DNA from: Polytrichum commune
Taxonomy: Eukaryota; Streptophyta; Polytrichopsida; Polytrichales; Polytrichaceae
Assembly: GCA_950295325.1 (NCBI GenBank)
Contig: OX485807.1
Coordinates: 30,291,666-30,355,665, forward strand
DNA: 64,000 nucleotides
Direction of reading: 5' to 3'
In this document: one piece after another, positions 48,917 to 60,294 of the stretch
How the letters are laid out: each line of letters begins with the position of its first letter
Numbering within the stretch: position 1 is the first letter of the stretch
The notes under the pieces: model-generated
The model's input: only the letters and a program-made list of their open reading frames with translations
Databases searched by the model: none
Told to the model about the DNA's origin: nothing
Position numbers and translations under genes: made by a program

Positions 48917-49250
48917 ATAGGGTTATCCTTTATTTCAACTGGAGTTTTCATTGGGAGTTGGTTGTTTTGCATGCAATACTTTCCATGCTCAGTAAGTTTT
49001 TGGTGCATGCTTGGAGTCGGTGTGGAGGTTTGAACGAAGAACTTTCTATACTGGTGACAAACTCATTTTAGCACCTCTTGGCATGCCAAAATGAGTTTGG
49101 TCCTCCATGAACTGATATAGAAAATTCTTTGTTCAAACCTCCACACCGGCTCCAAGCGTGCACAAAAAACTTACCGAACATGGAAAGTATGGTAAGCAAA
49201 TCAACCAACTCCCAATCAAAACTCTAGTTGAATTAAAGAATAACTCTAAT
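48917..49250. mobile_element. foldback element upstream of the BTB gene
   Basis: Two arms of about 150 bp, roughly 48917-49078 and 49083-49250, are reverse complements with scattered changes (GGAGTTGGTTG...GTGTGGAGGTTTGAAC against GTTCAAACCTCCACAC...CAACCAACTCC). It lies about 390-720 bp upstream of the BTB start codon, in the likely promoter or 5' leader. Confidence 0.88.
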
Positions 49251-49708
49251 GTAGGAAGAAAATTGTAAGCATTTCTCATGGTTACAGTTGACAATGTTTC
49301 TTTGCCATCCTGTTGCACTAATATGTGCAATTAAAGATACTGCTGAGAATTAAAATAAAAATAAAAATCAGAGATTTTCTTTTAAAGAATGAACGTTCAA
49401 CGTATCGTGCAGTCTTTGTCCATAAGGTCCTGTCTGGAAGAACAACCACTAAGATCGGTAAAATTTGTGACCATGATACTGTAGAGAACCTCCACACCGA
49501 CATTTGGTGCAGGGTTTTCACTCTTCCTGCAGAGGTCATGTTCAGTTTGCAGTCAAATATATAGCTGTCTATCCAACTTCAAATATTCTTGAGCTATCAA
49601 GAAAATCCAATTCTTCTACCACACCTAAAAGGATGTGGGCCTTACGTGGGTACTCTTCTAAATTGGACACCTAAATATGATAACCTAATTTTGTAATATA
49701 TTATATGT

Positions 49709-50580
49709 TCAGTAGTACACACAATTGGAAGGGTCTATGCGACCCTTCCTATAACTTTTTGCATCTGAACTCCGTTCCTGAAACTCAACATGACAATCTA
49801 CATGGTTCATTGCAATTGCTAAATGGATGAGACAATTCCGGATCTGACCCAAAGGTGGACATGAACATGGACCTATATTTGTCAAAAATACAACTTCACC
49901 TTCAAGATGAAGCGTAATTTCCATACAAGCCTCAGCAGAATTTGATATGGCTTTTAGGTTAGGGTGAGAGGAAGTGGGGTTGCTCTCGAGCATTCACGTG
50001 ACCTGAATTACTCTATGGAGACTCTCAATAAAGTTAAGGTATGTGGGACTTAAGTGGACATTTTTCTTAATCTGATGCCTATCTTGGAGTAGTATATGGC
50101 AAGGCTTGCAGTCACAGATGGACACCAAAACCAAATAGATTTACATGTCTTATGATGAGCATGGAATACATGCTCCAAATATAGACACCATTCTAGGTTC
50201 CATAGTGAACATCATCACAATTGGGAGGGTCTATTCAGAAGGTGTATGTGATCATTGAAAGAGCAAGAGAATCTCTAGTTTGGACTCTTGTAACTTTTGC
50301 ATCTCTACTCCGATTGTGAAACTTGAAATCACAATCTTCGTGATTTTCAATTGCTAACTGGCTGAGACAGTCCCTCAGACGATCCTCCAGCCAAACATGT
50401 ACGTGGAGTAGGTCTAATAGTGAACATCTCCAATGGGAGAGCCTATGTGATCATTTAAAAGAGTAAGAGAATCTCCACTTTGGGCTCTTGTAACTTTTGC
50501 ATCTCTTCTCCAATTCTGAAAAGTGAAATGACGATTTTCGTGATTCATCTCAATTGCAAACTGGATATAACGATTTCCGA
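49709..50580. repeat. three diverged copies of a family-E-like segment
   Basis: Copies at about 49710-49830, 50195-50365 and 50405-50580 share AGTGAACATC, GGGAGRGYCTATGTGATCAT, CTCTTGTAACTTTTGCATCT and ATTGCWAACTGG. The order resembles the reverse complement of the family-E interior. ORFs on the minus strand here are shadows of the repeat. Confidence 0.7.
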
Positions 50581-51240
50581 ACTGAGTTGGAAGTGCCCAC
50601 GATAGGGCCACATACATACCTTACAACAGCAAAGGCTGAAGTTTGTATCGGAAATGACATAGAGGTCCCATTAAATGTGAAAAACAACACCTGCAGCCAA
50701 AATCCTTTTTCAGCTGGCTATGGCGTCTTCCTACAACATCCTCCTCATCAACACTCACCAAGAGATTTGCTGAAATTCAAGAGAGATAGTGGCAAGGCAA
50801 AAAATTGAAAACAAATAAAATAACACTTGATGCTACATGGCAGAAGATGAGGATTAGAAATTAACCTCGACATGTCCAAACTTCTCAATTTGCAAAGCCA
50901 AGCTGATTGAAAGCTCAAGGCAATTTGCAGCGAGAATTATCGTCAATCCTCATTGCTGTTGCAGCTTGAGACCGAAATCTGGGCTGAGCTTGTCTATATT
51001 CGTCAGCAATTCTTCCAAGTTTCTTGAACCCTTGGGGAGTTGGAATCCAGAACTGAAACTCCTCCATAGCTTAAGTTCTTGCATAAGTTAGCTAAAGGGA
51101 GCAAGATTGGCAGATCCCATTTAGCTTTCTTAGAGAAACTGACAGCATCGGAGAAGGAAGTGTCACCGAGTGCGGGGTTAAGCAAAACCCAAGTGCCCCC
51201 ACCTTTTAAAAATTTGGGTTTGAGGCTGTCAGTTCACCTA
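50581..51240. other. no gene seen
   Basis: Short overlapping ORFs only. Confidence 0.4.
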
Positions 51241-52065
51241 CTTAAGGTAGATGGGTCTCAAATGGTTGCTTTTTCCCAGCAAGCCACTTCTCCTTGGATA
51301 TGAAACATGAAATAAGTACGAGATGGTTTGCATATTTAAATCGAGGCCGTAGCTACCTTTCCTTGTAAATTTTGGAGCTCGTATGAATATTTTAATCATT
51401 ACCAAAGCGAAGATTCTCATGTTTCTTAAATGTTCATAGAGGTCCCCCAATAAAGATTGACTAGTACTTTGAGTTTAGAATAATTATCATATTTTGAATA
51501 TGTAGTCTAATCTCTTTTAAAAAAACATGTCTTTTGATATTGTATTTTATTGGGATTTTTATTAGATTAGTAGGAGCTTGTAGCAGATACTAGAAAAAGA
51601 ATGCCTTTTAAAAAACATGTTAGCGAGATATACAATAAGAAAGCTTTATTCAACAAGTCAACAGTCGTAGCTTAGCTCTGGCACCACAACCACTTTGCAA
51701 TCTAGAAGAGAAAATGTAATGGCAACCCCTCTATCCCACAAAGGAATTTATAGCTTTGGCTCCCATCACCTTCCAATTTGGTAGTAGTCACCTTCCCGAA
51801 ATGTTGCAAACCAACAGCAACCATTTGTCATGGCCCGCCCATAACAACATACAATTTATGCCCCCCCCCCCCCCACCCTCTCCAACGTCCAATCAAAAGA
51901 TTCATTTGCAAATCAAATTCACCGTGCATTTTTGGCCAATGCACAGGAAAATGTACTACTTATTTTAGTGTCCGTTCTTGGAACCACCACACATGACACA
52001 TACTACCACTCAAACATAGTGCATGAATAAGAAAAGTAACCGAATAAGGCATATCTAACTTAAGT
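51241..52065 (+). mobile_element. family-E repeat with internal ~420-bp insertion
   Basis: The left part (51241-51545) and right part (about 51970-52065, GTGTCCGTTCTTGGAACCAC to AACTTAAG) are family E. Between them lies unrelated sequence with a run of C at about 51858-51872. I did not resolve the type of the insert. Confidence 0.7.
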
Positions 52066-52094
52066 TGAGTTAATGGCAAGCTTTGTAGTACTTA

Positions 52095-52598
52095 GGGCCA
52101 CTTTACACATGAGCCAAGAGTCATGACTATGAAATTGTGAGAGCCCAAAAGAAGTGTCCAAAGACCGTCTCAAGACACTTCTAGAATCATGCAGTGTGGT
52201 CACGGGCCCCCAAGTGTAGTTTGAAGTCATATGTGACTAGACCCTCAACCATATGCTATTTCAATTAACTTATATTCATGTGGGGTTCCCACGCATGATA
52301 AAATACAATAAATCAACGGTTGTGAGAATTTAGAATGCCTTGGTCTCCTTATTTTGTGGCACGCCTTTCCCTCCAAAAGGTGCTTTTTGAAAATAGTCCA
52401 AGTGACCATGAAACGTGATCCATTTGATGCCATGTAAGAATTCATGGAGACTTTACATGCATTTTGCATTCACTTACTCCATTGATCCCTCAAGCATAGT
52501 GTGAAGCGAAGCTGGACTGGCTCTGCCGTTTCCACCAATGAGAGTGCTTGAAATGCCATGGTCACGGGCCCTCAGTCCCATGTGTGATGTGTCCAGGT
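52095..52598. mobile_element. diverged PIF/Harbinger-like MITE (relative of 25099-25598)
   Basis: Starts TTA|GGGCCACTTTACACATGAG and shares GTCCAAAGACCGTCTCAAGA-type interior with the 25-kb element. The right end (GTCACGGGCCCTCAGTCCCA) is degraded. Confidence 0.65.
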
Positions 52599-52873
52599 TT
52601 GTGGACCAGAGGCTTGGACCATGGAACATGGATCCCTTGGAATCCACTTTTGGAAGTTATCGTCCACTAAAAACAGGAAAAGCAGAAAGGGGAAAAAGTC
52701 GTTTGTCGGTCTTTTCATTGTAGTGTAAGTTACATAAACTGAAATGGGGTCATCGTGAAACAGGACCAAATGGCCGTCCCTTTTCCGAGAAGTGTGGGCC
52801 CTTACCAATAATGGAATGGAGTATACTAGGGGTGTGGCCCAGCTGATACCTAAAATGGCCTGACATATACTAA

Positions 52874-53406
52874 GGGCCGCTTTACACCTAGAGGCCGGGC
52901 CAATTTCCCTTGAGGCCGATTGCACAAAATTTTAGCCTTTTTTGGGTTGGAGGCCGGCCTCTACTACACAATATAATAAGATTATACCGGGGGCCAATTT
53001 TCCCATATGTAAAGGCCCTCGGGCCAAGAAGCCAAGCTGATTCAAAAAAATTAGCCTAATCCAACGGATGTAGCATAATCTAAGATAGAGCCTTTAGATT
53101 CCACATAATCCAATGGATCTAGTTCACTTTAAAAATTTATACTTTATTTAAGAAGATTTTTTTAGTGGAATATGACATTGGCCTCTAGGCCAAGAATTGG
53201 CCTTCCATTTTGGGTGCACCCAATTCAACGAGCTCGGGCCGTGTCATAACATACATTTTTTAATTTAAAAAATCATACCACCAAATCGGCCCGGCCTCTA
53301 GATGTAAAGGGGTTGGGGCCGATTTGAGCCTTTTGACCAATCACAAATGAGGATTTCAAGCCTCTTACACAACGAATTGGCCCGGCCTCTAAGTGTAAAG
53401 CGGCCC
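52874..53406. mobile_element. PIF/Harbinger-like MITE with TAA TSD
   Basis: 533 bp flanked by TAA (52871-52873 and 53407-53409). The inverted repeats of 32 bp have one mismatch and start GGGCCGCTTTACACYTAGAG. Internal GAGGCCGGGCC repeats make it GC-rich relative to its surroundings. Confidence 0.93.
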
Positions 53407-53457
53407 TAAGTAGATGTGCCTTATACCCCCTCCCCACCTGGGTTTACATAATCTCAC

Positions 53458-53683
53458 CTATGATCGGGGAGAACCAGCAGTTAGTTACAAATGAACTGGT
53501 TGAGTTTGAGAAATAACCAGTTGAAGTTGGAGACTGCAGGAAAATTACCAATCGTTTTAGAGGAATTTATAGAATATACCCCAATTTAATATAGGAAAAT
53601 CAAAGGGTGTCAACATGTAACCGGTTGGATTTAAAATCACTGGGATCTCAACCGATTATGCCCAAAAATCTCCCTGATCACTG
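53458..53683 (+). mobile_element. family-A MITE, perfect TSD
   Basis: 226 bp from CTATGATCGGGGAGA to TCTCCCTGATCACTG. The direct repeat AATCTCAC (53450-53457 and 53684-53691) is perfect; identity extends three more bases (AATCTCACCTA) by chance or as a longer duplication. Confidence 0.92.
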
Positions 53684-53734
53684 AATCTCACCTAAAATGA
53701 TAGGCAGAAGTGGGAGACCCCATACACAGCAGGG

Positions 53735-53915
53735 AGCTTCGAAGTCTGGTCCTACCTCTGCAATACGACACTAGATAATACAACAATCTCGATATAATGA
53801 CATAAATTTTGTAAACCAAATTTTCTAGTTCAAATCTACCTCTATAATACAACTGTGACATTTTTGAATATGACACTCCTAGATCCCCCAAAATGTCTTA
53901 TTATAGAGGCAATAT
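53735..53915. mobile_element. fragment of a pogo-like terminus
   Basis: The stretch CTACCTCTGCAATACGACAC ... AATATGACACTCCTAG ... TTATTATAGAGGC resembles the TACGACACT-rich ends of pogo/Tc1-mariner relatives and the better-preserved copy at 62196-62962. Confidence 0.5.
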
Positions 53916-56079
53916 ATGCATATAAAGCAGGTCCCACACATGTATAAGTACATAGTTAATATCACATTTATGTAACTTTCACATATGAAATGTGGATAAA
54001 AGAAAATTCATTGTAAAATCATGTTAAAACATGGGAGCTAAGGGAACTAGATTCTCTATCTCAAACCCTAATCAAGAGACTCATTAGCTTCTATCTTTTT
54101 TGCAACAACTTTTCACCTAAATCTTACACAAGGTGCACAATATGTTTCAGAGAATTTTGAACTCAATATTTATCATATTGAATTTATCTACATATTGTTG
54201 GAAAGCTCTCAAAATTTCACTTCTACGGGTGGTAGTTTTGTCCAATTCCAAGTGTATTGGCAAACATATGAGCAAGATAAGCTTATGCAATCGATTTCTA
54301 GACATTGATCTACTTTTTTGAATTATGAGGTCAGTACGTTGAAAACCTTCCTCATAACTTGATCCGATCTTCCTCACCTACACATTATTGAAAAGCGAAT
54401 GCAATTGCACTTCTTTTAGTTGTAGTTTTGCTCAAGTATGAGTTGTATGGCAAAGTTATTATCGTTTGAAGGTTGGTTGAGTTTAGAAGTTGGTTTCAAG
54501 ACATCGGTCAACTTTTGCACATTCTAAGGCTAGTTCTAATTTTCATCTTGGACAAGATGAGATGTATGGAAGGTGAAGACATCATTGAAGTTGAATATTG
54601 CATGTTAGAGTTGGTTAATTTGGCCTTGAGACAAAGAATAGAGTACCTACTTTTGACCATAATGCAAACCCCTTAGACTCTTTAGATGTTGATGAGACCT
54701 CTGCCTATTGTAAAATTGGTAGATGCTCAACATTATGCTCAATTGACCTCATTGTAGCTAAATATTGGTGCATGAATAAACTTGTCAATGGCATAGTCAA
54801 CCTTACACAAACACTTGAACACATTATACAAGTGTTTGTATGAAACCCACTAACCCCTTTTTCCCACTGGCGAAGCAACATTTTTGCAAAGTCAAGGCGG
54901 AATATATGCAATGGAGACAAGGTATGTCTTCTCCTCTTTGGAAACTATGGCTATGATGCATCTGTATCTAGGGTATGGAATGGGAGTCACACCAACCACA
55001 TAATACCCATCCATGTGTAATGCGCTCTCCCATTTATTCCTACGCTCTGATAATGGCATTGCCATATTTCATCAAACTACCTTGGAAAAACGTGACAGTG
55101 TTCGGGTGTGCATTTGGGTTTGGAGGAACACAAAATTGTGAGTGAGGGATGGGGACGTTCGTCATTGTTCTCAATCAATGACATGGTGACAATGCATCTT
55201 TCTATTGCAGCTGAAACCCAACATCTTCCAATGCAAACACCTCCTCCCATGTAATGTTTTGTCGTGCACATTTTCATGAGGAGTGCCTGAAACACCATGG
55301 GCACAAGGGGGACCCCGGAGTGACACCCAGAAGTTGTGGCGTTGTTGGTGAGAGGGCCCAAGTGATCCTAGTGTGAGTGAGGGCATGGGGCATTGGAAAC
55401 GCCTCCCACCCACGGAGACTAGGAGTCATGAGGGTAAGGCCATGAGCTATGCGTAGCTTATGCCTTGCGGATTCTAGAATGCTCAAGAACACCTCAATTA
55501 GAGGTGTGAGTTAGGGGATATGACAATTTGAGTGGAGCGATGTCCCCGGACATCCCTGGTACAACAGTGGCTCCCGAGACTGCCAATATTTGAACATGCA
55601 TAACTTCCTTAATATTTGCCCGAATGACATCGGCATCTACATAAAAAACATAAATGACGATGGAGTGGTCAGATGTTAGCATCAAAGATCATACAAGGAA
55701 ATTATATTGTTTTGAAGCTGCTGGGGGTTTTTAGCCCTAGCGGCTAAGGGAAAATGTCAACTTCGCCCCAAATCTTGGTAAAGAGACAAAAGGTTTCTTG
55801 ACGGTGGGGTAGGGGCCTTGCCAAAAGTCCTAGAGGCCTATATGGGTAAGGCGGGGTGGCCACCAAACCCATCCGAGGCCGAACGGCACGGCCTCCACGG
55901 CCATTGGCCCAACATGGGGGCATAGTTGCCTAGTATGGTGCGGGTTGTTGTAGTGTTGACTGGCAACGCGATCATCAACTTAAGATTGGACTTCCGTGGA
56001 TGAAAGTCCACATCTTATCATTGGTTAAGGGGTGAGTCTCGAATGCAAATGTAGGAGGGTTGGTCCCCCTTCTATGAAC
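53916..56079. other. no gene seen
   Basis: ORFs of 60-94 codons overlap in competing frames (for example three minus-strand frames at 55077-55492), and none has a recognisable domain. Confidence 0.4.
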
Positions 56080-56395
56080 TAAGAGGTCCGCGGTATGGGG
56101 AGCTAATCATTTGCATGGCAGAATGCGAAGGATTAGTCCTCGTGACCCTTGCTAGAGTTGAAAAGTGGTCAAGATGGTTAAGGGGCGCTAGTGAGGGTTG
56201 CGACAGGTTTGTACCAATCTTCACCAGCCACACCTTCAGGAGATTTGGCCAATCAAACATCCATTTTTTCTTGCTCCCCTTCACGCATCAATTGATGTTA
56301 TCTATGCAAAACCTAAAACTTGAAGAAACGTGGTTGTTGGAACGGTATTCCTTCTTCTTGCCTACATAAGTTGGCACAAATGTGCCATGTGTATT

Positions 56396-56820
56396 CACGG
56401 GGAGGTCACTTCATTGTCAAGTTGAACACCACGTGCAAACAAAGTTTGCTACCCCTATATTACATGCCATAGATAATTTTAAAATTTATGATATTTTTCT
56501 ACATGTACATAACCATTGATAGCATCTTTTGTATAAATTTTTGAAATTTTTAGTCATCTTCATTTTCTGTAGTAATTGTTTTAGTTCAATTTTGCGTCAT
56601 TCTAGTTAGAAATGGTATATTTTTTATATAAAAAATTAAGATCATCAAATTTAGTTACTATTTTCTACTATGTAATAGGTACCGTGTATATCTACTCATG
56701 AAAAATAATTGATAAAAGTTTGACTTATTTTGGTGATGCTTTATGTAAAAAGTAGGATTTTTTACATATAAAGTGTTCGCACGTGGTTGTTCAACTTTAC
56801 AATGGAGTGACCTCCCCGTG
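56396..56820. mobile_element. family-F TIR element, perfect 8-bp TSD
   Basis: 425 bp. The inverted repeats of ~44 bp start CACGGGGAGGTCACTYCATT at both ends, with few mismatches. TGTGTATT lies on both sides (56388-56395 and 56821-56828). Removing it restores an open minus-strand frame across the junction (KLGKNTH|GTFVPTYVG) in the transposase-like pseudogene. An 8-bp duplication fits a hAT-like element. Confidence 0.95.
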
Positions 56821-57808
56821 TGTGTATTCTTCCCGAGTTTAGCCCTACATGGATGTCGAGTATTTGCATGCAACGCCTGCTCTTTCTTGGACGGAAAAGG
56901 TAATCGTGAAATATACCACTAGGATTCAAGGTACTCTGACTACAACACAATAGTGGTGTGAGACACGACATTCTCATCATGCTTTAAGGATTCATTATGC
57001 GTGCCCTTGTTAACTTTGTATTAGGGTGAGGGATGGAGTAGATCACTTTGCCAGGATGATGAGAAACATACTTAGATCTTGGCAGTAGGTCTAGTTTCCT
57101 CTTGGTTGATCCAAACAACTCATAGCCTTCCAGTGCACAATTCCTTCTATTAAGATCCTCTACCCTAGGGCATGACCTCATTGCCTTTGCAAGGAGCTTG
57201 TGATCGCCAATGTGCGTTGCAACTTTGAGCTTTAATGATGCTTGATCTGGCCCTTTCCTTGAAGAACCCCCTTTAAGCCAAAAACGATAATTTACGATTT
57301 GCATGAATGCGCGGATCATGTCATCCACGGTTTCCTCATACAAGCATGTCATTATGTTCCCAGATTGTTGCAACCATTTGTTATGTATTGTTTCTACTAG
57401 GTTGCAAGCTGGCATTTCAACATGTTGATCCAAAGTCAGATCCTGTAGTATATATTGGAGATGTTTTTAATTAAAAAAATGAAATGATCCAATAATTTCA
57501 TCAATAGTAGATGAGGGGCATTTGTGTATGGGAAGAAACTTACAATGAGCATGTGACCTCCTCATTGTCTATATCGATAATGCCAAAACCCCAACCATTC
57601 CGACAAGTTGTACATGTTTTCCTTGGTGGTTGCCCCTAATGACAACCACCATGCCCTTATTACAAGGTATTTGATGTTAGCATCCTCCAAACTCTTGGCG
57701 TCTTTGTAGTCTATACAAAGTTGTTTGTGTTAATGCTGCAATGAAGGTCGGATGTGTTCTTGCGTTATTTTATCCAAATTGGCAAACCAATGAAAAATAC
57801 ATGTACGC

Positions 57809-59013
57809 TATCGGGTAGAGAGGGGTCCGCTTTGGGAAAGCATTGGGCTTTTGGCTGCAACTAGATTTGCTTGCCGGACCGTTGAATCTTCTTGTCTTCA
57901 AAAGTCTCGGTCTTTTGTTTCTTCAAAACTTCAAACTCTTTCCCGTTGGCCTATCCTGTTGAAGCTCTAAACGAGTTAAGGGTAAGGGTAGGGTGATAAG
58001 AAAACATAGGCCTCGGACGGGTAAAACGGGACGTCAGAACACGAGTTGACGTCCGACAATTGGCTCCTAAACTTTCAATCCCACGGTGACCAGCAATCGC
58101 GCCTCACCAATGGGAACAACAGAATACAACCTTGTGGGTCATCAATCCCACTTCGTTGTCACAAACACGAAATGAGGCTTTTATGGTTTCCCACAAAAAC
58201 CCGCATCAATTTTACGATGCAAAAAAATCAAGTACGACTAGCCTCCAAATCCGGCTGGGAATCACAAAAAAAAATGACAACGAACCACAAGCCACAACAC
58301 GCTTGAATCTTGGAAATTTGTCAAGTCTTCAAATCTTCATATACACACCAAATTGATCGAATCATATCTTTACAAAAAAAACTAACGATAAGTGCTACAC
58401 TTCCTCAAAGGTTTGTTGCAAACAAAAGACTTGTCCGTCTTCTATGGTCGGTCGAAGTCTCAGCCCTTCTTTGCAAGAGCCAACAGACCTCCCTCCACTC
58501 AAACTAGCACAACTTTTTTTTTTTTGCTAACTTCCATTCAAGCAAGTGATCACTCTCGAGAAAACAACACCATGAAACGCAACTCTTGCATTTTTTTTAT
58601 TTCAAGATTCTCGTAAAATCCATTCACACACCATGAGCTTCCAACAACAACAACAAAAAACTCTCCTCTCCCCAACCTCTTCTCTTCCTCTGAGTCTTCT
58701 CTCCAACCACACATGTGAGATAAGCCCAAAAATCGTCCTCTTATCCTCATCACATGGCTTCTAATTATCCATTGGTCTAAAAAGAAACTAAGGATAAAAC
58801 TAGAAGTAAGACTAAAAGAGATTAGCTAAGAGTAACTAAGAGTAAAAAAAGATATAAGATTAAAAAGGTAAACTAAAAGTCATTAAGAATAAACTATGAG
58901 TAAACAAAAAGGTAATCTATTTCTATTCCCTTTTACTTTCCTCCAAATCAAAGAATCACAATGTAACACAAAATAAGTACACATCTATATAGTGTACGCA
59001 TTTACATTACGAC
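57809..59013. mobile_element. 1.2-kb insertion of unknown type in the transposase-like gene
   Basis: The protein alignment jumps from GCKR at about 59014-59025 to CIFHW at about 57800. The four bases ACGC appear on both sides (57805-57808 and 59014-59017). The inside has no ORF with a domain, a purine-rich AGTAAACTAAGAGTAA region (58790-58920) and no clear inverted ends. Confidence 0.6.
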
Positions 59014-60294
59014 ACGCTTGCAACCCTCTAGAGGAACAAATGGGTCACCATCACCATAAATCTTCCTCACAACAATCCAATTTATTTGGACGCTATCCAC
59101 CATGAATCCTTTAAAGTTGACATTGGAGACACCATTCTCCAACATGACAACATCTAAATTTTCCCACAAAACAATTTGGGCCCGGGCATCCTCCGTTTGC
59201 ATATCATAACATGTTATTGTGACAACCTTACAATATTTGTTGTCGTAGACGTGACATGCCATTGTAGTCCAATCTCACAAGTGTTTCACATGGTCAAACA
59301 TGATTCACGAGTTTTCCATGTCTCCTCCACACTCCATGCGCTTTACCAAATCAACTCCGTCTCTACCAAGATCTACCGACATCTTGAACACAAAGACCTT
59401 ATCTTTGGATTGCCCTAGAAACCAACTATCATGCATATATTTAAACCCATAGTGGTTTTTCAACACCATGATGCTATCCAAGAAACCCATCCCACTACGA
59501 ATGTAACAATTTGTTCTCGCCACAAAATTCCTATAATTAGGAGAAACCAACATGGAGAATTACTCATTACCACCTCCAAGGATGCTCCATGAAAATGGTA
59601 TTTTTCTTCTAGGAGAGGGGATTTGAGGATGTAATCTGCCAAAAATTGTTTACTGGCAGCCATAACAATAGTTGGAAGTTGGGGTTTTAGACACCTTATT
59701 TGCCACACACTACTAGTTAACCATGTCTAGTGACTCACGACCCGCTCCAATAGACACATGATGGTTGTGAACACCCAAGTGGATACAAACACAAGACATG
59801 TATGACAATTGTGAATGGACGTATATAATTTTTGCATAGCAAGTATCAAGACACATAGGAGCAGCATGGCAAACCTTGCATTGAGCCTTAGATTTCTCTG
59901 GTGGGTCTATACCAACCATGAAATGATTGGGTGTGATACCGATCCATTCAGTAGAGTTGCTAACTCCACCATTTTGTGAAAGATACTCACACAAGTTGTT
60001 AGGGCAATGGGGATGACCAACACATGAAGACCTTTGAAATATTAAACCAAATTTGTTCTAAATGTTTGTTGTTTTGGTTCTACACTAGGCATGCCCGTCG
60101 TAAATTTTGTCCATGTCATCCATCGCCTTGCCATAAGTGTATGGAATTCTAGTATTAACCGGTGGCAAAATGAAAAAGACATCCCCATCCTATCACTTTG
60201 TACGAGCCTGCGCCCAATGACCAAAACGAGCCACTATCCACTTTTTAGTTTTGAATCAAAACTATCTTGCACAAGTTAGTCACCAATCTCTTGG

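Larger units (their letters stand above)
56080..60290 (-). pseudogene. decayed MULE-like transposase gene, twice interrupted
   Basis: Minus-strand blocks in one order, from N to C: DDMDKIYDGHA (about 60090-60130); a Cys-rich block with FMVGIDPPEKSKAQCKVC (59860-59930); KQFLADYILKSPLLEEKYHFHGASLEVVMSNSPCWFL (59530-59650); GFKYMHDSWFLGQSKDKVFVFKMSVDLGRDGVDLVKRM (59330-59450); NFKGFMVDS..NW..VRKIYGDGDP (59040-59130); CIFHWFANLDKITQ (about 57750-57800); a run to ACNLVETIHNKWLQQSGN (57370-57420) and beyond to about 56080. The motif D-S...YG.GDP followed by C-x-FHW resembles the second Asp and the C/H motif of MULE-type DDE transposases. Stops, frameshifts, a 425-bp MITE (56396-56820) and a ~1.2-kb insertion (57809-59013) inactivate it. 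I recall close relatives in non-seed plants, without a search. Confidence 0.65.

Noticed and set aside
55077-55492. Three overlapping minus-strand ORFs (72-94 codons)
   Set aside because: Mutually exclusive frames with no domain, splice context or repeat-encoded motif.
57809-59013. Idea that this is a GT-AG intron of the transposase-like gene
   Set aside because: The only GT and AG at the borders would join the conserved blocks out of frame; a direct ACGC repeat at the borders fits insertion better.
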